A stretch of 64,000 nt of DNA from Peteryoungia rhizophila (GCF_004912145.1 NZ_STGT01000003.1:186001-250000), one strand, 5' to 3'; shown: positions 44,691 to 55,440, numbered from the stretch's first letter. Notes: a model not told the origin generated them from the sequence alone. Translations and numbers: made by a program.

Positions 44691-45935
44691 TCACGCGAAG
44701 AAGCTGCGGGCGTAATCCAGCGCGTCCGCCAGCGCATCGACTTCTTCCCTTGTGTTATAGAGACCGAACGACGCCCGGCAAGTGGAAGTCACGCCGAACC
44801 GGGCGAGCAGTGGCTGGGCGCAATGGGTTCCGGCGCGAACGGCAACGCCGCGACGGTCGATCATGGTGGAAACGTCATGGGCATGAATGCCGGCGAGCTC
44901 GAATGAGAAGATCGCTCCCTTGCCCGGTGCATTGCCGATGATCCTCAGCGAATTGATCGCCGAGAGACGCTCATGCGCATAGGCGCGCAGGCTTTCCTCA
45001 TGGGCGGCAATCGCCGGACGCCCAAGGCTTTCCATATAGTCGAGCGCATAGCCCAAACCAATCGCCTGAACGATCGGCGGCGTGCCGGCCTCGAAACGAT
45101 GCGGCGGTTCGTTATAGGTGACACGGTCTTCGGCGACCTCGATGATCATCTCACCACCGCCCATGAAGGGGTCCATGTCGCGAAGCCGGTCCATCTTGCC
45201 CCAGAGCACACCGATGCCCGAGGGACCGTAGAGCTTGTGGCCGGTCACGGCATACCAGTCGCAACCGAGATCCTGAACGTCAACTGGCATGTGCACAGCA
45301 CCTTGGCTGCCATCCACCATCACGGCGATGCCTCGCTCATGCGCGATGCGGCAGACTTCCTTGATCGGCACGACCGTGCCAAGCGCGTTCGACATATGGG
45401 TGATGGCGATCAGCTTGGTGCGCTCGGTCAGGCAACCGACAAAGGCTTCCATGTCGAAGGCGCCGTCATCGGTGACCGGCGCCCAGACAAGCTTGGCGCC
45501 CTTGCGTTCCCGCAGGAAATGCCAGGGCACGATGTTGGAGTGGTGCTCCATGATCGAGAGCACGATCTCGTCGCCCTCGCCGATATGTTTCATGCCCCAG
45601 CCATAGGCGACCGTATTGATCGCCTCGGTCGAAGACTTGGTGAAGATCACCTCATCGATCGAGGGGGCATTCAGGAAGCGGCGTACCTTTTCGCGCGCCG
45701 CTTCATAGGCGTCCGTCGCGGCATTGGACAGGAAATGCAGGCCACGATGCACGTTCGCATATTCGTGGGCATAGGCATGCGAAACTGCGTCGATCACGCT
45801 TCGTGGCTTCTGCGAGGACGCCGCATTGTCGAGATAGACCAGCGGCTTGCCATAGACTTCGCGCGCCAGGATCGGGAAATCCCGCCTGACGGCTTCGACG
45901 TCATATCCTGTCTTTACCGCAATCGTGTCAGCCAT
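44691..45935 (-). CDS. sufS: Cysteine desulfurase SufS
   Basis: A PLP enzyme that takes sulfur from cysteine as a persulfide for Fe-S assembly. 414 residues: VYLDNAASSQKP at the N-terminus, the PLP lysine in AVTGHKLYGPSGIGVL, and the catalytic Cys region VRAGTHCAQPLL, typical of type II (SufS/CsdA) desulfurases. It overlaps the sufD end by eight bases. Confidence 0.96.
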   Translation of the reverse strand: MADTIAVKTGYDVEAVRRDFPILAREVYGKPLVYLDNAASSQKPRSVIDAVSHAYAHEYANVHRGLHFLSNAATDAYEAAREKVRRFLNAPSIDEVIFTKSSTEAINTVAYGWGMKHIGEGDEIVLSIMEHHSNIVPWHFLRERKGAKLVWAPVTDDGAFDMEAFVGCLTERTKLIAITHMSNALGTVVPIKEVCRIAHERGIAVMVDGSQGAVHMPVDVQDLGCDWYAVTGHKLYGPSGIGVLWGKMDRLRDMDPFMGGGEMIIEVAEDRVTYNEPPHRFEAGTPPIVQAIGLGYALDYMESLGRPAIAAHEESLRAYAHERLSAINSLRIIGNAPGKGAIFSFELAGIHAHDVSTMIDRRGVAVRAGTHCAQPLLARFGVTSTCRASFGLYNTREEVDALADALDYARSFFA

Positions 45936-47205
45936 GATGCTCCAGCCAGTCGGTGATGATCTCTTCCAGCGCTTCGACGAGCGGCTCGTTTTCGAGCTCC
46001 TCGACGATTTCGGCGACGAAGCCGTTGATCAGCAGCCCACGCGCCTTCTTCTCCGGAATGCCACGCGACATCAGGTAGTAAAGGTGGCTCTTGTGGATGT
46101 CGGCGACCGTCGCGCCATGAGCGCACTGGACGTCGTCGGCGAAGATTTCGAGCTCGGGCTTCACCGAGAATTCGCAATCATCGGACATCAGCAGCGTGTT
46201 GCAGGCCATGCGCGCATCGGTCTTCTGCGCATCCGGGGCAACCCGGATCATGCCCTGGAAGACGCCCTTGGCGCGGTCGAAAACCACATTGCGGATGATT
46301 TCCGTCGAGGTCGTGTTCGGGACGTCGTGGCCAAGCGTCATGGTGACGTCTGTGTGGGTGTCTCCGCCGAGCAGGTTGACGCCGCGCAGCATGAAGTCGC
46401 AGCCTTCGCCAACCGTCTTCACGTGAATTTCCTGGCGCACCAGCTTACCGCCGGCATTGACGATGAAGAGGCGGAACTTGGCGTTGGTGCCGAGCTCTGC
46501 GCGGATCTGGCCGAGATGGGTGTCAGCATCGCCCTCGCCCTGCAGGATGATCCAGGTGATTTCTGCGCCTTCACCGAGCTTCAGGTCGGCGACGACGGAG
46601 GCGAGTGCCGCCGAACCGCTCTGGCCGACATGGCGCTCGATCACGGTCGCCTTCGCGCCCTTGCCGAAAGTGGCGGGGAAACGAAGGTGCAACTGGCCGG
46701 CGGCATGCACCGACTGCAGTTCGATTGGGGCTTCGATCTCGGCATCCTCGGAAATGTCGAGCGTGAAACCGTCGCGCACGAAGGCGCCGTTCAGGCGGCC
46801 GATCGTGTCGTCGGCGTTAAAGGCAGTCAGGCCTTCTGCTGCGGCTCCATCGGTAAGCGCGTCGCGATAGAGCGAAATGCTCACTCCGTCCGGCAGCGCT
46901 GCCGGCCTCTGGGCCACGCCCTGCAGCACGTTGAGCACATGGGCGCCCGCCACCAGCGGGTTGACCGCTTTGGCAACCGCCTGCGGCTCTTCGGCCGGAA
47001 GCGCGCGAAGAAGCGCTTTCAGGTCCGTATAGTGAAAAGTCTCGACGCGGCGCGTCGGCAGCCCCTGGCGCTTCAGCGCGTCGAACAGGCCGTCGCGCTT
47101 CAGCAGCACGGCGCCGTCGCCGGGCAGAGTGCCGATCTGGTTGGTATAGGCGTCGATGAGCTGGGTCTCGGCTACGGTGAGCCGGTTGGCCGCTTGCAAT
47201 GTCAT
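45928..47205 (-). CDS. sufD: Fe-S assembly scaffold subunit SufD
   Basis: Partner of SufB in the SufBC2D scaffold. 425 residues of beta-helix type; the C-terminal segment AHGATVADIHKSHLYYLMSR is the SufB/SufD signature, and RGIPEKKARGLLINGF follows. Starts at 47205, 30 bases after sufC. Confidence 0.95.
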   Translation of the reverse strand: MTLQAANRLTVAETQLIDAYTNQIGTLPGDGAVLLKRDGLFDALKRQGLPTRRVETFHYTDLKALLRALPAEEPQAVAKAVNPLVAGAHVLNVLQGVAQRPAALPDGVSISLYRDALTDGAAAEGLTAFNADDTIGRLNGAFVRDGFTLDISEDAEIEAPIELQSVHAAGQLHLRFPATFGKGAKATVIERHVGQSGSAALASVVADLKLGEGAEITWIILQGEGDADTHLGQIRAELGTNAKFRLFIVNAGGKLVRQEIHVKTVGEGCDFMLRGVNLLGGDTHTDVTMTLGHDVPNTTSTEIIRNVVFDRAKGVFQGMIRVAPDAQKTDARMACNTLLMSDDCEFSVKPELEIFADDVQCAHGATVADIHKSHLYYLMSRGIPEKKARGLLINGFVAEIVEELENEPLVEALEEIITDWLEHHG

Positions 47206-47235
47206 CGGTGCAACTCCTTTAAAACTTGAAACCGC

Positions 47236-47991
47236 TTAGGCTGCCTGACCGGTGATGTCGGCATAACCGTTGGCTTCGAGTTCCAGCGCCAGGCTCTTGT
47301 CGCCCGACTTGATGATCTGGCCCTGGTAGAGGACGTGGACGCTATCCGGCACGATGTAGTCGAGCAGGCGCTGGTAGTGGGTGATGACGACGGTGGCGCG
47401 ATCCGGACGCTTCAAGGCATTGACGCCATCAGCGACGATCTTCAGCGCATCGATGTCGAGGCCGGAATCGGTCTCATCGAGGATGCAGAGCTTCGGCTCG
47501 AGCAGCGCCATCTGCAGGATTTCGGCGCGCTTCTTTTCGCCGCCGGAAAATCCGACATTGAGCGGACGCTTCAGCATGTCGGGATTGATCTTCAACTCGC
47601 CTGCCGCTTCCTTGACGCGGCGGATGAAGTCCGGCGTCGTGAGCTCGGCTTCACCGCGCGCCTTGCGCTGCGAATTCATCGCGACCTTGAGGAACTGCAT
47701 GGTGGCCACGCCCGGGATTTCAACCGGGTATTGGAAGGCGAGGAAGATGCCCTTGGCAGCGCGCTCGGCCGGGTCGAGCTCGAGAATGCTCTCGCCGTTG
47801 TAGAAGATGTCGCCTTCGGTCACTTCATAATCTTCGCGGCCCGAGAGGATGTAGGACAGCGTCGACTTGCCGGAGCCGTTCGGGCCCATGATGGCAGCCA
47901 CTTCGCCGGCTTTTACGGTCAGGTTCAGGCCCTTGATGATTTCGGTGCCATCTTCGGCGATGCGGGCATGGAGATTGCGAATTTCAAGCAT
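47236..47991 (-). CDS. sufC: ABC-type ATPase SufC
   Basis: Drives conformational change in the SufBCD scaffold. 251 residues: Walker A GPNGSGKST, signature GFSGGEKKRAEI, Walker B region CILDETDSGLD and the downstream His switch VVITHYQRLL. No membrane partner: this is the soluble scaffold ATPase. The ATG at 47991 is chosen; a TTG two codons earlier is possible. Confidence 0.96.
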   Translation of the reverse strand: MLEIRNLHARIAEDGTEIIKGLNLTVKAGEVAAIMGPNGSGKSTLSYILSGREDYEVTEGDIFYNGESILELDPAERAAKGIFLAFQYPVEIPGVATMQFLKVAMNSQRKARGEAELTTPDFIRRVKEAAGELKINPDMLKRPLNVGFSGGEKKRAEILQMALLEPKLCILDETDSGLDIDALKIVADGVNALKRPDRATVVITHYQRLLDYIVPDSVHVLYQGQIIKSGDKSLALELEANGYADITGQAA

Positions 47992-48059
47992 AGACAAATC
48001 CTTTCGGACGAATGGGTAACGCGCGAAGCGCAGAGAAATGAGTGAGCGGGTGGTCGACC

Positions 48060-49529
48060 TTAGCCGACCGAACCCTCGAGCGAGATGTTGATCAGCTTCT
48101 GCGCTTCAACCGCAAATTCCATCGGCAGCTGCTGGATGACGTCGCGGACGAAGCCGTTGACGATCAGAGCGATCGCCTCTTCTTCCGGGATGCCGCGCTG
48201 CATAGCGTAGAACTTCTGGTCCTCGGAGATCTTCGAGGTCGTCGCCTCGTGCTCCACCTTGGCCGTCGAGTTCTTCACCTCGATGTACGGCACGGTATGG
48301 GCGCCGCAGGTGTCACCGATCAGCAGCGAATCGCAATTGGTGAAGTTGCGGGCGTTTTCCGCCTTGCGATGCATCGAGACCTGGCCGCGATAGGTGTTCT
48401 GCGACACGCCGGCCGAGATGCCCTTGGAGATGATGCGGCTCTTGGTGTTCTTGCCGAGATGGATCATCTTGGTGCCGCTGTCGACCTGCTGGTGGCCGTT
48501 GGAGACGGCGATAGAGTAGAACTCGCCCTGGCTGTCGTCGCCGCGCAGAATGCAGGACGGGTACTTCCACGTGATGGCCGAGCCGGTCTCGACCTGGGTC
48601 CAGGAAATCTTCGAACGGTCGCCGCGGCAATCACCACGCTTGGTGACGAAGTTGTAGATGCCGCCCTTGCCGTCCTTGTCACCGGGATACCAGTTCTGGA
48701 CGGTCGAATACTTGATCTCGGCATCATCCATGGCAACGAGTTCGACCACGGCTGCATGCAGCTGGTTTTCGTCGCGCTGCGGTGCCGTGCAGCCTTCGAG
48801 ATAGGAGACGTAGGCGCCTTCCTCGGCAATAATCAGCGTGCGCTCGAACTGGCCGGTGTTCTTCTCGTTGATCCGGAAATAGGTCGACAGCTCCATCGGG
48901 CAGCGGACGCCCTTCGGGATGTAAACAAAGGAGCCGTCGGTGAAGACGGCGCAGTTCAGCGTCGCATAATAGTTGTCGGTAACCGGAACAACCGTCCCGA
49001 GATACTTCTTCACCAGATCGGGATATTCGCGGATCGCTTCCGAGATCGACATGAAAATCACGCCGGCCTTCAAAAGCTCGGCCTTGAAAGTCGTGACGAC
49101 CGAGACCGAATCGAAGACGGCATCAACGGCGATCTTCGAGGTCTGAACGCCGGCCAGGATTTCCTGTTCGCGCAAGGGAATACCGAGCTTCTCGTAGACC
49201 TTCAACAGCTCCGGATCGACGTCGTCGATCGTCGTCGGGCCGGCGGTGCTCTTCGGCGCGGCATAGTAGTAGATATCGTTGAAGTCGATCTTGGGATAAT
49301 TGACGCGTGCCCAGTTGGGCTCTTCCATCGTCAGCCAGCGCCTGTAGGCGTCGAGGCGCCATTCCAGCATCCATTCCGGCTCGTTCTTCTTTGCCGAAAT
49401 GAAGCGGACGATATCCTCGGACAGACCCTTCGGGGCCTTATCGACTTCGATGGTGGTTTCAAAACCATACTTGTACTGATCCACATCGATCTGGCGAACC
49501 TGATCGATCGTTTCCTGCACAGCAGCCAT
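48060..49529 (-). CDS. sufB: Fe-S assembly scaffold subunit SufB
   Basis: Builds nascent Fe-S clusters with SufC and SufD. 489 residues. Landmarks are [49 protein letters not shown] and [20 protein letters not shown]. The ATG at 49529 has GGAGAACG upstream. The gap to the upstream desulfurase gene is 141 bases. Confidence 0.97.
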   Translation of the reverse strand: MAAVQETIDQVRQIDVDQYKYGFETTIEVDKAPKGLSEDIVRFISAKKNEPEWMLEWRLDAYRRWLTMEEPNWARVNYPKIDFNDIYYYAAPKSTAGPTTIDDVDPELLKVYEKLGIPLREQEILAGVQTSKIAVDAVFDSVSVVTTFKAELLKAGVIFMSISEAIREYPDLVKKYLGTVVPVTDNYYATLNCAVFTDGSFVYIPKGVRCPMELSTYFRINEKNTGQFERTLIIAEEGAYVSYLEGCTAPQRDENQLHAAVVELVAMDDAEIKYSTVQNWYPGDKDGKGGIYNFVTKRGDCRGDRSKISWTQVETGSAITWKYPSCILRGDDSQGEFYSIAVSNGHQQVDSGTKMIHLGKNTKSRIISKGISAGVSQNTYRGQVSMHRKAENARNFTNCDSLLIGDTCGAHTVPYIEVKNSTAKVEHEATTSKISEDQKFYAMQRGIPEEEAIALIVNGFVRDVIQQLPMEFAVEAQKLINISLEGSVG

Positions 49530-49670
49530 GGTCGTTCTCCAATCTTGCCGGGCCAAACTCCGGCAGCTTGTTAACGTTGGGCGGTGACCCGCCATACTTA
49601 AGGTTCCCGAGCCATCATTTCACCCCTCTTGGCAAGGGAAAAAGGATGGTCGATGCGGTTTTTTCCCGCC

Positions 49671-50837
49671 TCAGGCGGCCTTGCCCGCCAGTTTTCGTCG
49701 CGCCGCGATCTTGGCAAAGGTCAAGACGAAGCGGTCGATATCCGCCTCCGTCGTGGACGGACCGATCGACAGGCGCAAGGCTCCGGTCGTGGCATCCTCA
49801 CCCATGGCGGTCAGCACATGGCTCGCGCCGACCTTGCCCGACGAGCAGGCGGCACCGGCCGACAGTGCAATGCCTTCCAGATCAAAGGCGATCTGACCGG
49901 TTTCCGCCTTCAGCCCCGGCAGATGAAAGAAGCTGGTATTGCCGACCCGCTCGCTGCCCTCACCATAGAAGACAGTGTCCGAAGTCGCAGCACGCATTCC
50001 CGCCTCAGCGCGGTCACGCAAAGCGGCGATCACCGCGTTGCGCTCCATCAGATCCGACGCCATCATCCACGCTGCAGCGCCAAATCCTGATATCGCAGCT
50101 AGATTTTCCGTGCCGGCCCGATGGCCCTTTTCCTGGCCACCGCCACGCACCAGCGGTTCCGGCATCAGGGTTTCTCCCGTCGACACCAGCGCACCGACGC
50201 CCTTGGGGCCGCCGAGCTTGTGAGCCGAAAGGATCAGGAAGTCCGCGCCAAGTTCACCGATCGAGACCGGGATACGTCCCACTGCCTGCACAGCATCCAC
50301 GACCAGAAGCCCGCCAAACTTCTTTACGATGGCCGAGACATCCCGGATCGGCTGTAAGATGCCGGTTTCATTGTTGACCAGCATGACAGCGACCAGAGCC
50401 AGGCCCTCAGCAACATCATGACCGGCCAGCGTCGCCGCGAGGGCATCGACATCGATCACGCCCGAGCGCAGGACTGGAATTTCGGTCACCCGATCAGCCG
50501 GAAAACGTCCACCAGCGCGAATGGCAGGATGCTCGATCGCAGAAACATACAGCCGGCCGATGGCCACACGGGACTTACCCATTCGGTAAACGGGCGAAAG
50601 CACATGGTTTGCTGCTTCGGTGGCGCTGGCCGTGAAGGTCAGATGCGCCGGCTCGGCACCAACAAGGGTCGCCACGTCGCGGCGCGCCTTTTCGATTATG
50701 GCGCGGGCCGCGCGCCCTTCGGCATGCACGGAAGACGGGTTGCCGGGCATGGCAAGCGCATCGAGCATGGCCTCGCGCGCCGCGCCCAGAAGGGGTGCGG
50801 TGGCGTTCCAGTCGAGATAGATGCGCTCTACAGCCAT
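49671..50837 (-). CDS. NifS/IscS-type cysteine desulfurase (SufS2)
   Basis: 388 residues, a class V aminotransferase fold. YLDWNATAPL at the start, the PLP lysine in LSAHKLGGPKGVGALV and the catalytic Cys in GAACSSGKVGASHVL mark group I desulfurases. It is the first gene of the suf operon, as sufS2 is in Agrobacterium, giving two desulfurases (group I and II) in one unit. The ATG at 50837 is used; upstream lies a region with iron-regulator-like sites. Confidence 0.92.
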   Translation of the reverse strand: MAVERIYLDWNATAPLLGAAREAMLDALAMPGNPSSVHAEGRAARAIIEKARRDVATLVGAEPAHLTFTASATEAANHVLSPVYRMGKSRVAIGRLYVSAIEHPAIRAGGRFPADRVTEIPVLRSGVIDVDALAATLAGHDVAEGLALVAVMLVNNETGILQPIRDVSAIVKKFGGLLVVDAVQAVGRIPVSIGELGADFLILSAHKLGGPKGVGALVSTGETLMPEPLVRGGGQEKGHRAGTENLAAISGFGAAAWMMASDLMERNAVIAALRDRAEAGMRAATSDTVFYGEGSERVGNTSFFHLPGLKAETGQIAFDLEGIALSAGAACSSGKVGASHVLTAMGEDATTGALRLSIGPSTTEADIDRFVLTFAKIAARRKLAGKAA

Positions 50838-50946
50838 CCTGGCTTCGGACTCCCAATGCGTTCGGCGGCGCATTTTCCTTGAAATTTCCGCCGGGCTTGC
50901 CTTATGACACCTTCACCCCGGATGCGATGCCATCCAGTTTCGAACG

Positions 50947-50996
50947 GTTCTAAACTTCGTTCTAGAAAAGCTGACTGGCGTCGTCAAGTCAGCTTT
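50947..50996 (-). promoter_or_regulatory. Putative Irr/RirA control region of the suf operon
   Basis: GTTCTAAAC (50947-50955) and GTTCTAGAAA (50959-50968) resemble halves of the Irr ICE box. Immediately next, the inverted repeat AAAGCTGACT / AGTCAGCTTT (50967-50976, 50987-50996) contains TGA-N9-TCA (50972-50986), the RirA IRO pattern. Both regulators control the homologous operon in Agrobacterium. The sites also lie 48 bases before the divergent hydrolase gene. Confidence 0.55.
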
Positions 50997-51043
50997 CTAA
51001 TTTGGTGTTGACGAACCGCAAAAATGTCAGGGACCGGAACCTA

Positions 51044-51721
51044 ATGCCCGAAGTGATTTTCAACGGCCCCGCGGGTCGTCTCGAAGGCCGTTATCAACCC
51101 TCCAAGGAAAAGAGCGCACCGATCGCGATCATCCTTCATCCGCATCCGCAATTCGGCGGAACGATGAACAACCAGATCGTCTACCAGCTGTTCTACATGT
51201 TCCAGAAGCGCGGCTTCACAACGCTTCGCTTCAACTTCCGCGGCATCGGCCGCAGCCAGGGCGAGTTCGACCATGGTGCCGGCGAACTTTCGGACGCCGC
51301 GTCTGCCCTCGACTGGGTACAGAGCCTGCATCCGGATTCGAAGAGCTGCTGGGTCGCCGGCTACTCCTTCGGCTCCTGGATCGGCATGCAGCTTCTCATG
51401 CGTCGCCCAGAGATCGAAGGCTTCATGTCGATCGCGCCGCAGCCGAACATCTATGACTTCTCCTTCCTCGCCCCCTGCCCGTCGTCCGGCCTGATCATTA
51501 ATGGCGACGGCGACAAGGTGGCACCGGAAAAGGATGTGCTTGGCCTCGTCGACAAGCTGAAGACGCAGAAGGGCATTCTGATCACCCACAAGACGGTGCC
51601 GGGTGCCAACCACTTCTTCAACGGCCAGGTGGAGACGCTGATGGCCGAATGCGAAGACTATCTCGACCGCCGCCTCGACGGCGAACTGGTCCCCGAACCG
51701 GCCGCCAAGCGGATCCGGTAA
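51044..51721 (+). CDS. Alpha/beta hydrolase
   Basis: 225 residues. It has HPHPQFGGTMNNQIVYQL, the oxyanion-hole region typical of this bacterial subfamily, FRGIGRSQGEFDHG, and the nucleophile elbow AGYSFGSW (GxSxG). A catalytic His is expected in PGANHFFNG. Cytosolic; substrate unknown. The ATG at 51044 is preceded by GGGACCGGAA. It is transcribed away from the suf operon. Confidence 0.9.
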   Translation: MPEVIFNGPAGRLEGRYQPSKEKSAPIAIILHPHPQFGGTMNNQIVYQLFYMFQKRGFTTLRFNFRGIGRSQGEFDHGAGELSDAASALDWVQSLHPDSKSCWVAGYSFGSWIGMQLLMRRPEIEGFMSIAPQPNIYDFSFLAPCPSSGLIINGDGDKVAPEKDVLGLVDKLKTQKGILITHKTVPGANHFFNGQVETLMAECEDYLDRRLDGELVPEPAAKRIR

Positions 51722-51740
51722 GTTCAAGGGCCTTAATCAG

Positions 51741-51775
51741 ATGGCGCGGATGATCTCCGCGCCATATTCTTTTCA
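51741..51775 (+). terminator. Terminator after alpha/beta hydrolase
   Basis: Stem ATGGCGCGGA / TCCGCGCCAT with loop TGATC, followed by ATTCTTTTC. Confidence 0.8.
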
Positions 51776-51843
51776 AGACGTGCGGGCTCAGAGAATTTGC
51801 CTGATGATGTATCGCATGCTGCGTTCATGGAGTGTTGCCGACC

Positions 51844-52710
51844 ATGACCTCACCCCTCACATTTGACGCCGTAGGCCTCGCAGGCGGTGGGAACCGCTGC
51901 TATTGGCAGAGCGGTTTCCTCAAGGCCTACAGCGAACACCAACCGCTCAGACCCCGTTTCTATGTCTCCGTCTCGGCCGGCGCCTATCACGGCGCCATGC
52001 ATCTTGCCGGTGTCGGCGATCGGGTGCGTGCCTCGGCCTTCGCCTTTGCCGAAAAGGGCCAGCGCGGTGTCGACTGGCGGGCGCTTCGACGCCGGGAATC
52101 GCCGCTGGTTGTCGGATCCCTCTTCCGTCAGCTGCTCGCCAGCGAATTCGGCGAGGCAGAACTTGCAGCCTTGAAGGCCGCACCGCCGATGCTGATCCAG
52201 CTCTCCGGCCTGCCCGACTGGATGCCGGGCGCGCTGGGGGCACTCGGCTCGATCGGCGCCTACCAGATCGAGAAGCTCCTGACCGACGGGACCCATTCCA
52301 GGGCCGGTGCCCGCATGGGGCTGCGGCCCACCTGGGTGTCGACTCATAATGTCGATTATCCGGCCGAACTCGTCGATGCGCTGATGGCGACCTCCTCGGT
52401 GCCACCGTTCATGCCGGTGGGACGAGTGCGGGGGCGGGCCTATCTCGACGGCGGCCTCGTCGACAATCCGCCGTTGACGAAGCTACGGGAAGTCGAGGAC
52501 AAGGGCTGGCGAACACTACTGCTCTCCACCCGCTTCGGCCGCACGCCACCGGCCGCACCCAACCGCACCGTGGTCGGCCCGAGCGAAGACATCCCGGTCA
52601 GCAAGTTCGCCGTGGGCGACGCCGCCGGCATCCGGCATGCCTATGAGGTTGGATTACGGGACGGGTTGGCCTTTGCGCGGCAAGGGCTGGCTGCAGAACC
52701 GGTCAAGTAA
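51844..52710 (+). CDS. Patatin-like phospholipase
   Basis: 288 residues. It has the oxyanion stretch GLAGGGNRCYW, the nucleophile motif YVSVSAGAYHGAM (GxSxG variant S-V-S-A-G) and the catalytic Asp in YLDGGLVDNPP (DGG). It probably hydrolyses acyl esters of phospholipids. The start is placed at ATG 51844; a TTG four codons earlier sits too close to GGAG. It ends three bases from the convergent anmK. Confidence 0.88.
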   Translation: MTSPLTFDAVGLAGGGNRCYWQSGFLKAYSEHQPLRPRFYVSVSAGAYHGAMHLAGVGDRVRASAFAFAEKGQRGVDWRALRRRESPLVVGSLFRQLLASEFGEAELAALKAAPPMLIQLSGLPDWMPGALGALGSIGAYQIEKLLTDGTHSRAGARMGLRPTWVSTHNVDYPAELVDALMATSSVPPFMPVGRVRGRAYLDGGLVDNPPLTKLREVEDKGWRTLLLSTRFGRTPPAAPNRTVVGPSEDIPVSKFAVGDAAGIRHAYEVGLRDGLAFARQGLAAEPVK

Positions 52711-52713
52711 GGT

Positions 52714-53850
52714 TCAAGCGCTCCGATCGCGTGGTGCTGTCGCGAGCATCCCGCCGCCTACCGGCTGCCGGACGCCCGTCGTGCCCGGAAAGGTCAATGG
52801 CAGCCCCCTCACCGAACGCACGGCGAGATACGCCCAGGCTTCCGCCTCCATGGCATCGCCGTCGAAGCCTGCCTGTTCGGCGGTCAGAACGGACGCGCCC
52901 TTTTCGCCGGCGAGACGTGCAAGATCCTCCATGATCGTCCGGTTCAACCGTCCGCCACCGCAGATGACGAAGATCTTCGGAAAAGTCGGCAAATGGCCTG
53001 ATGATTTGAGGATCGCCGCAGCCGAAACATAGGCGAGCGTTCGGGCACCGTCCGACAGCTCCGCATCACGCGCTTCCGGCGGTCGAAAGTCGTTGCGGTC
53101 CAGGGAACGACGTTTCTCCGCGGTAAAGAAGGGATTGTCGAGATAGCGTTCGGCCAGCGAAATGATCACCTGCCCTTCCGAAGCGATACGGCCGCCGTCG
53201 TCATACGGAATCCCGGCATGCGCCTCGACCCATTGATCGATCAGCGTGTTGCCGGGCCCGCTGTCGAAGCCGATAATCGTGCCGTCCCGGTGGAGATAGG
53301 TGAGGTTCGATATACCGCCGATATTGACGAAGCAAACGGGCCAGTTCTTAGCCGCCAACTGATGCGCCAGCGCCAGATGATAGACCGGCACAAGCGGCGC
53401 GCCCTGCCCGCCATGCACCATGTCGTTGGCGCGCATGTCATGGACGACGTCAATGCCAGTTTCATTTGCCAACAGCGGCCCGTCGCCGAGCTGAACGGTC
53501 AGGGCCTGGTCCGGCCGATGCAGGACCGTCTGCCCGTGAAAGCCGATCACGTCGATGTCCTCCGGGCGAAGGCCTTCGCGTCGGAGAAACAAGTTCACGG
53601 CTTCTGCATGACGTAGAGTCAGGTCCCTCCCCGTACGGGATAGATCGCCCGGCCGTTCGTCACGTTGCTTGACTACCTTTGCTTCGTCCAGCGCCTGCTT
53701 CAGCCGGTCACGAAAGGCCGGCTCGTAGGTCACCGAGAGGAACCCGCCGCGTTCGACCACCGCCTCGCCATCGGTGCGCAGCAGCGCCACATCGATGCCG
53801 TCCATCGAGGTGCCGCTCATCAACCCGATCGCCGTCCTGATTTCCGCCAT
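52714..53850 (-). CDS. anmK: Anhydro-N-acetylmuramic acid kinase
   Basis: Phosphorylates and opens 1,6-anhydroMurNAc during cell-wall recycling. 378 residues: [20 protein letters not shown] (ATP site), [25 protein letters not shown] and [15 protein letters not shown] are AnmK signatures. The ATG at 53850 follows GGGTGGGAA; the start 12 codons upstream is less likely. Confidence 0.96.
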   Translation of the reverse strand: MAEIRTAIGLMSGTSMDGIDVALLRTDGEAVVERGGFLSVTYEPAFRDRLKQALDEAKVVKQRDERPGDLSRTGRDLTLRHAEAVNLFLRREGLRPEDIDVIGFHGQTVLHRPDQALTVQLGDGPLLANETGIDVVHDMRANDMVHGGQGAPLVPVYHLALAHQLAAKNWPVCFVNIGGISNLTYLHRDGTIIGFDSGPGNTLIDQWVEAHAGIPYDDGGRIASEGQVIISLAERYLDNPFFTAEKRRSLDRNDFRPPEARDAELSDGARTLAYVSAAAILKSSGHLPTFPKIFVICGGGRLNRTIMEDLARLAGEKGASVLTAEQAGFDGDAMEAEAWAYLAVRSVRGLPLTFPGTTGVRQPVGGGMLATAPRDRSA

Positions 53851-53988
53851 TTCCCACCCGATTCGGCTGCCGTTCACGCCGGACATTCATGACCGAGACG
53901 GGTGCACAATTCAAAAAACAATGCTAAAGCCCGCGCGGATTTCCAAGATTACCATCGAAAGACCAGAGAAACCGAAAGCAACAGCGTC

Positions 53989-55245
53989 ATGACGAAGTTC
54001 AAGTCCGATTTCCTCCGCATCCTCTCCGAGCGCGGCTTCATTCATCAGATGTCCGATGAAACGGGGCTCGACGACCTGCTCGCCAAGGAAAGCGTGACGG
54101 CCTATATCGGTTATGATCCGACGGCATCTTCGCTCCATGTCGGCCATCTAATGCAGATCATGATGCTGCGCTGGTTCCAGGTCACCGGCCACCAGCCGGT
54201 TTCGCTGATGGGTGGTGGCACCGGTATGGTCGGCGACCCCTCCTTCAAGGAGGAAGCCCGCAAGCTGATGACGATCGAGACGATCGAGGAGAACATTGCC
54301 TCGATCAAGACCTGCTTTGCCAATTATCTCGACTACGGCCAGGGGCCGAAGGGCGGCGCCCTGATGGTCAACAATGCGGAATGGCTGCGTGGCCTCAACT
54401 ACCTCGAATTCCTGCGTGACGTCGGCCGGCATTTCTCGGTCAACCGCATGCTGTCCTTCGACAGCGTCAAGACGCGGCTTGATCGCGAGCAGTCGTTGTC
54501 CTTCCTGGAATTTAACTACATGATCCTCCAGGCCTATGACTTCGTCGAGCTGAACCAGCGTTATGACTGCCGCCTGCAGATGGGTGGTTCCGACCAGTGG
54601 GGCAACATCATCAACGGTATCGATCTCGGCCACCGCATGGGCACGCCGCAGCTCTATGCGCTGACCGCACCGCTGCTCACCACGTCCTCGGGCGCCAAGA
54701 TGGGCAAGTCGGCCTCGGGTGCCGTCTGGCTGAACGCCGACCTGCTGCCGGTCTATGACTTCTGGCAGTACTGGCGCAACACCGAGGATGCCGATGTCGT
54801 GCGCTTCCTCAAGCTCTTCACCATCCTGCCGATGGACGAGATCGCACGCCTTGCAGCGCTCGGCGGCTCGGAGATCAACGAAGCGAAGAAGATCCTTGCT
54901 ACCGAAGTGACGACGCTGCTGCATGGCCGGGACGCGGCTGAACAGGCTGCCGAAACCGCGCGCAAGACTTTCGAGGAAGGAGCGCTCGCCGACACGCTGC
55001 CGACCGTGGAGGTCGCTGCCAGCGAACTCGAGGCCGGCATCGGCCTGCTCGGACTGATCGTCAAGGCCGGTCTCGCCGCCTCAAACGGCGAAGCCCGTCG
55101 TCACGTCCAGGGTGGCGCGGTGAAGATCAACGATGCCGGCGTCTCCGACGAGCGCATGTCTGTCGGCACGGCAGAGGTCACGGCAGATGGCGTGATCAAG
55201 CTTTCACTGGGCAAGAAGAAGCACATTCTCGTCAAGCCTGTCTGA
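53989..55245 (+). CDS. tyrS: Tyrosyl-tRNA synthetase
   Basis: Charges tRNA-Tyr. 418 residues of the TyrRS type 1 class: [18 protein letters not shown] contains the HIGH variant [15 protein letters not shown] is the tyrosine pocket, and AKMGKSASG is the KMSKS variant. A C-terminal S4 domain ([20 protein letters not shown]) binds the tRNA. The ATG at 53989 is chosen by comparison with family length; the frame opens 29 codons earlier. Divergent from anmK. Confidence 0.97.
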   Translation: MTKFKSDFLRILSERGFIHQMSDETGLDDLLAKESVTAYIGYDPTASSLHVGHLMQIMMLRWFQVTGHQPVSLMGGGTGMVGDPSFKEEARKLMTIETIEENIASIKTCFANYLDYGQGPKGGALMVNNAEWLRGLNYLEFLRDVGRHFSVNRMLSFDSVKTRLDREQSLSFLEFNYMILQAYDFVELNQRYDCRLQMGGSDQWGNIINGIDLGHRMGTPQLYALTAPLLTTSSGAKMGKSASGAVWLNADLLPVYDFWQYWRNTEDADVVRFLKLFTILPMDEIARLAALGGSEINEAKKILATEVTTLLHGRDAAEQAAETARKTFEEGALADTLPTVEVAASELEAGIGLLGLIVKAGLAASNGEARRHVQGGAVKINDAGVSDERMSVGTAEVTADGVIKLSLGKKKHILVKPV

Positions 55246-55274
55246 TCCCCAGAAGCGCAGATGGGAATCACTCG

Positions 55275-55299
55275 AAAAGCCCGCTTTTGCGGGCTTTTC
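55275..55299 (+). terminator. Terminator of tyrS
   Basis: Stem AAAAGCCCGC / GCGGGCTTTT with a TTTT loop, 30 bases after the tyrS stop. Confidence 0.92.
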
Positions 55300-55405
55300 T
55301 GCGTTCGTAAACAGGCATTAACGCCTGGCGCGTTTTTGACCAGCGCATCGGCACTGCTGCTTAACACGGCAACCCCATGCACAAACGCATAGCAGTCGCA
55401 CATTA

Positions 55406-55440
55406 TTTGCACTGCACAATCTTGTTTTACAGGCGTATAA
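55406..55440 (+). promoter_or_regulatory. Promoter with LysR-type box ahead of second DUF1127 gene
   Basis: TTGCACTGCACAA (55407-55419) and, after 15 bases, the -10-like GTATAA (55435-55440). Box sequence and spacing equal those ahead of the sRNA at 4567-4601, implying one shared regulator. Confidence 0.65.

Noticed and set aside
48042-49574. A 510-codon plus-strand frame opposite sufB, and similar ones opposite sufD (45925-47229), trmFO (55646-56998, minus) and secDF (59481-60794)
   Set aside because: All are mirrors of strongly identified genes without family signatures.
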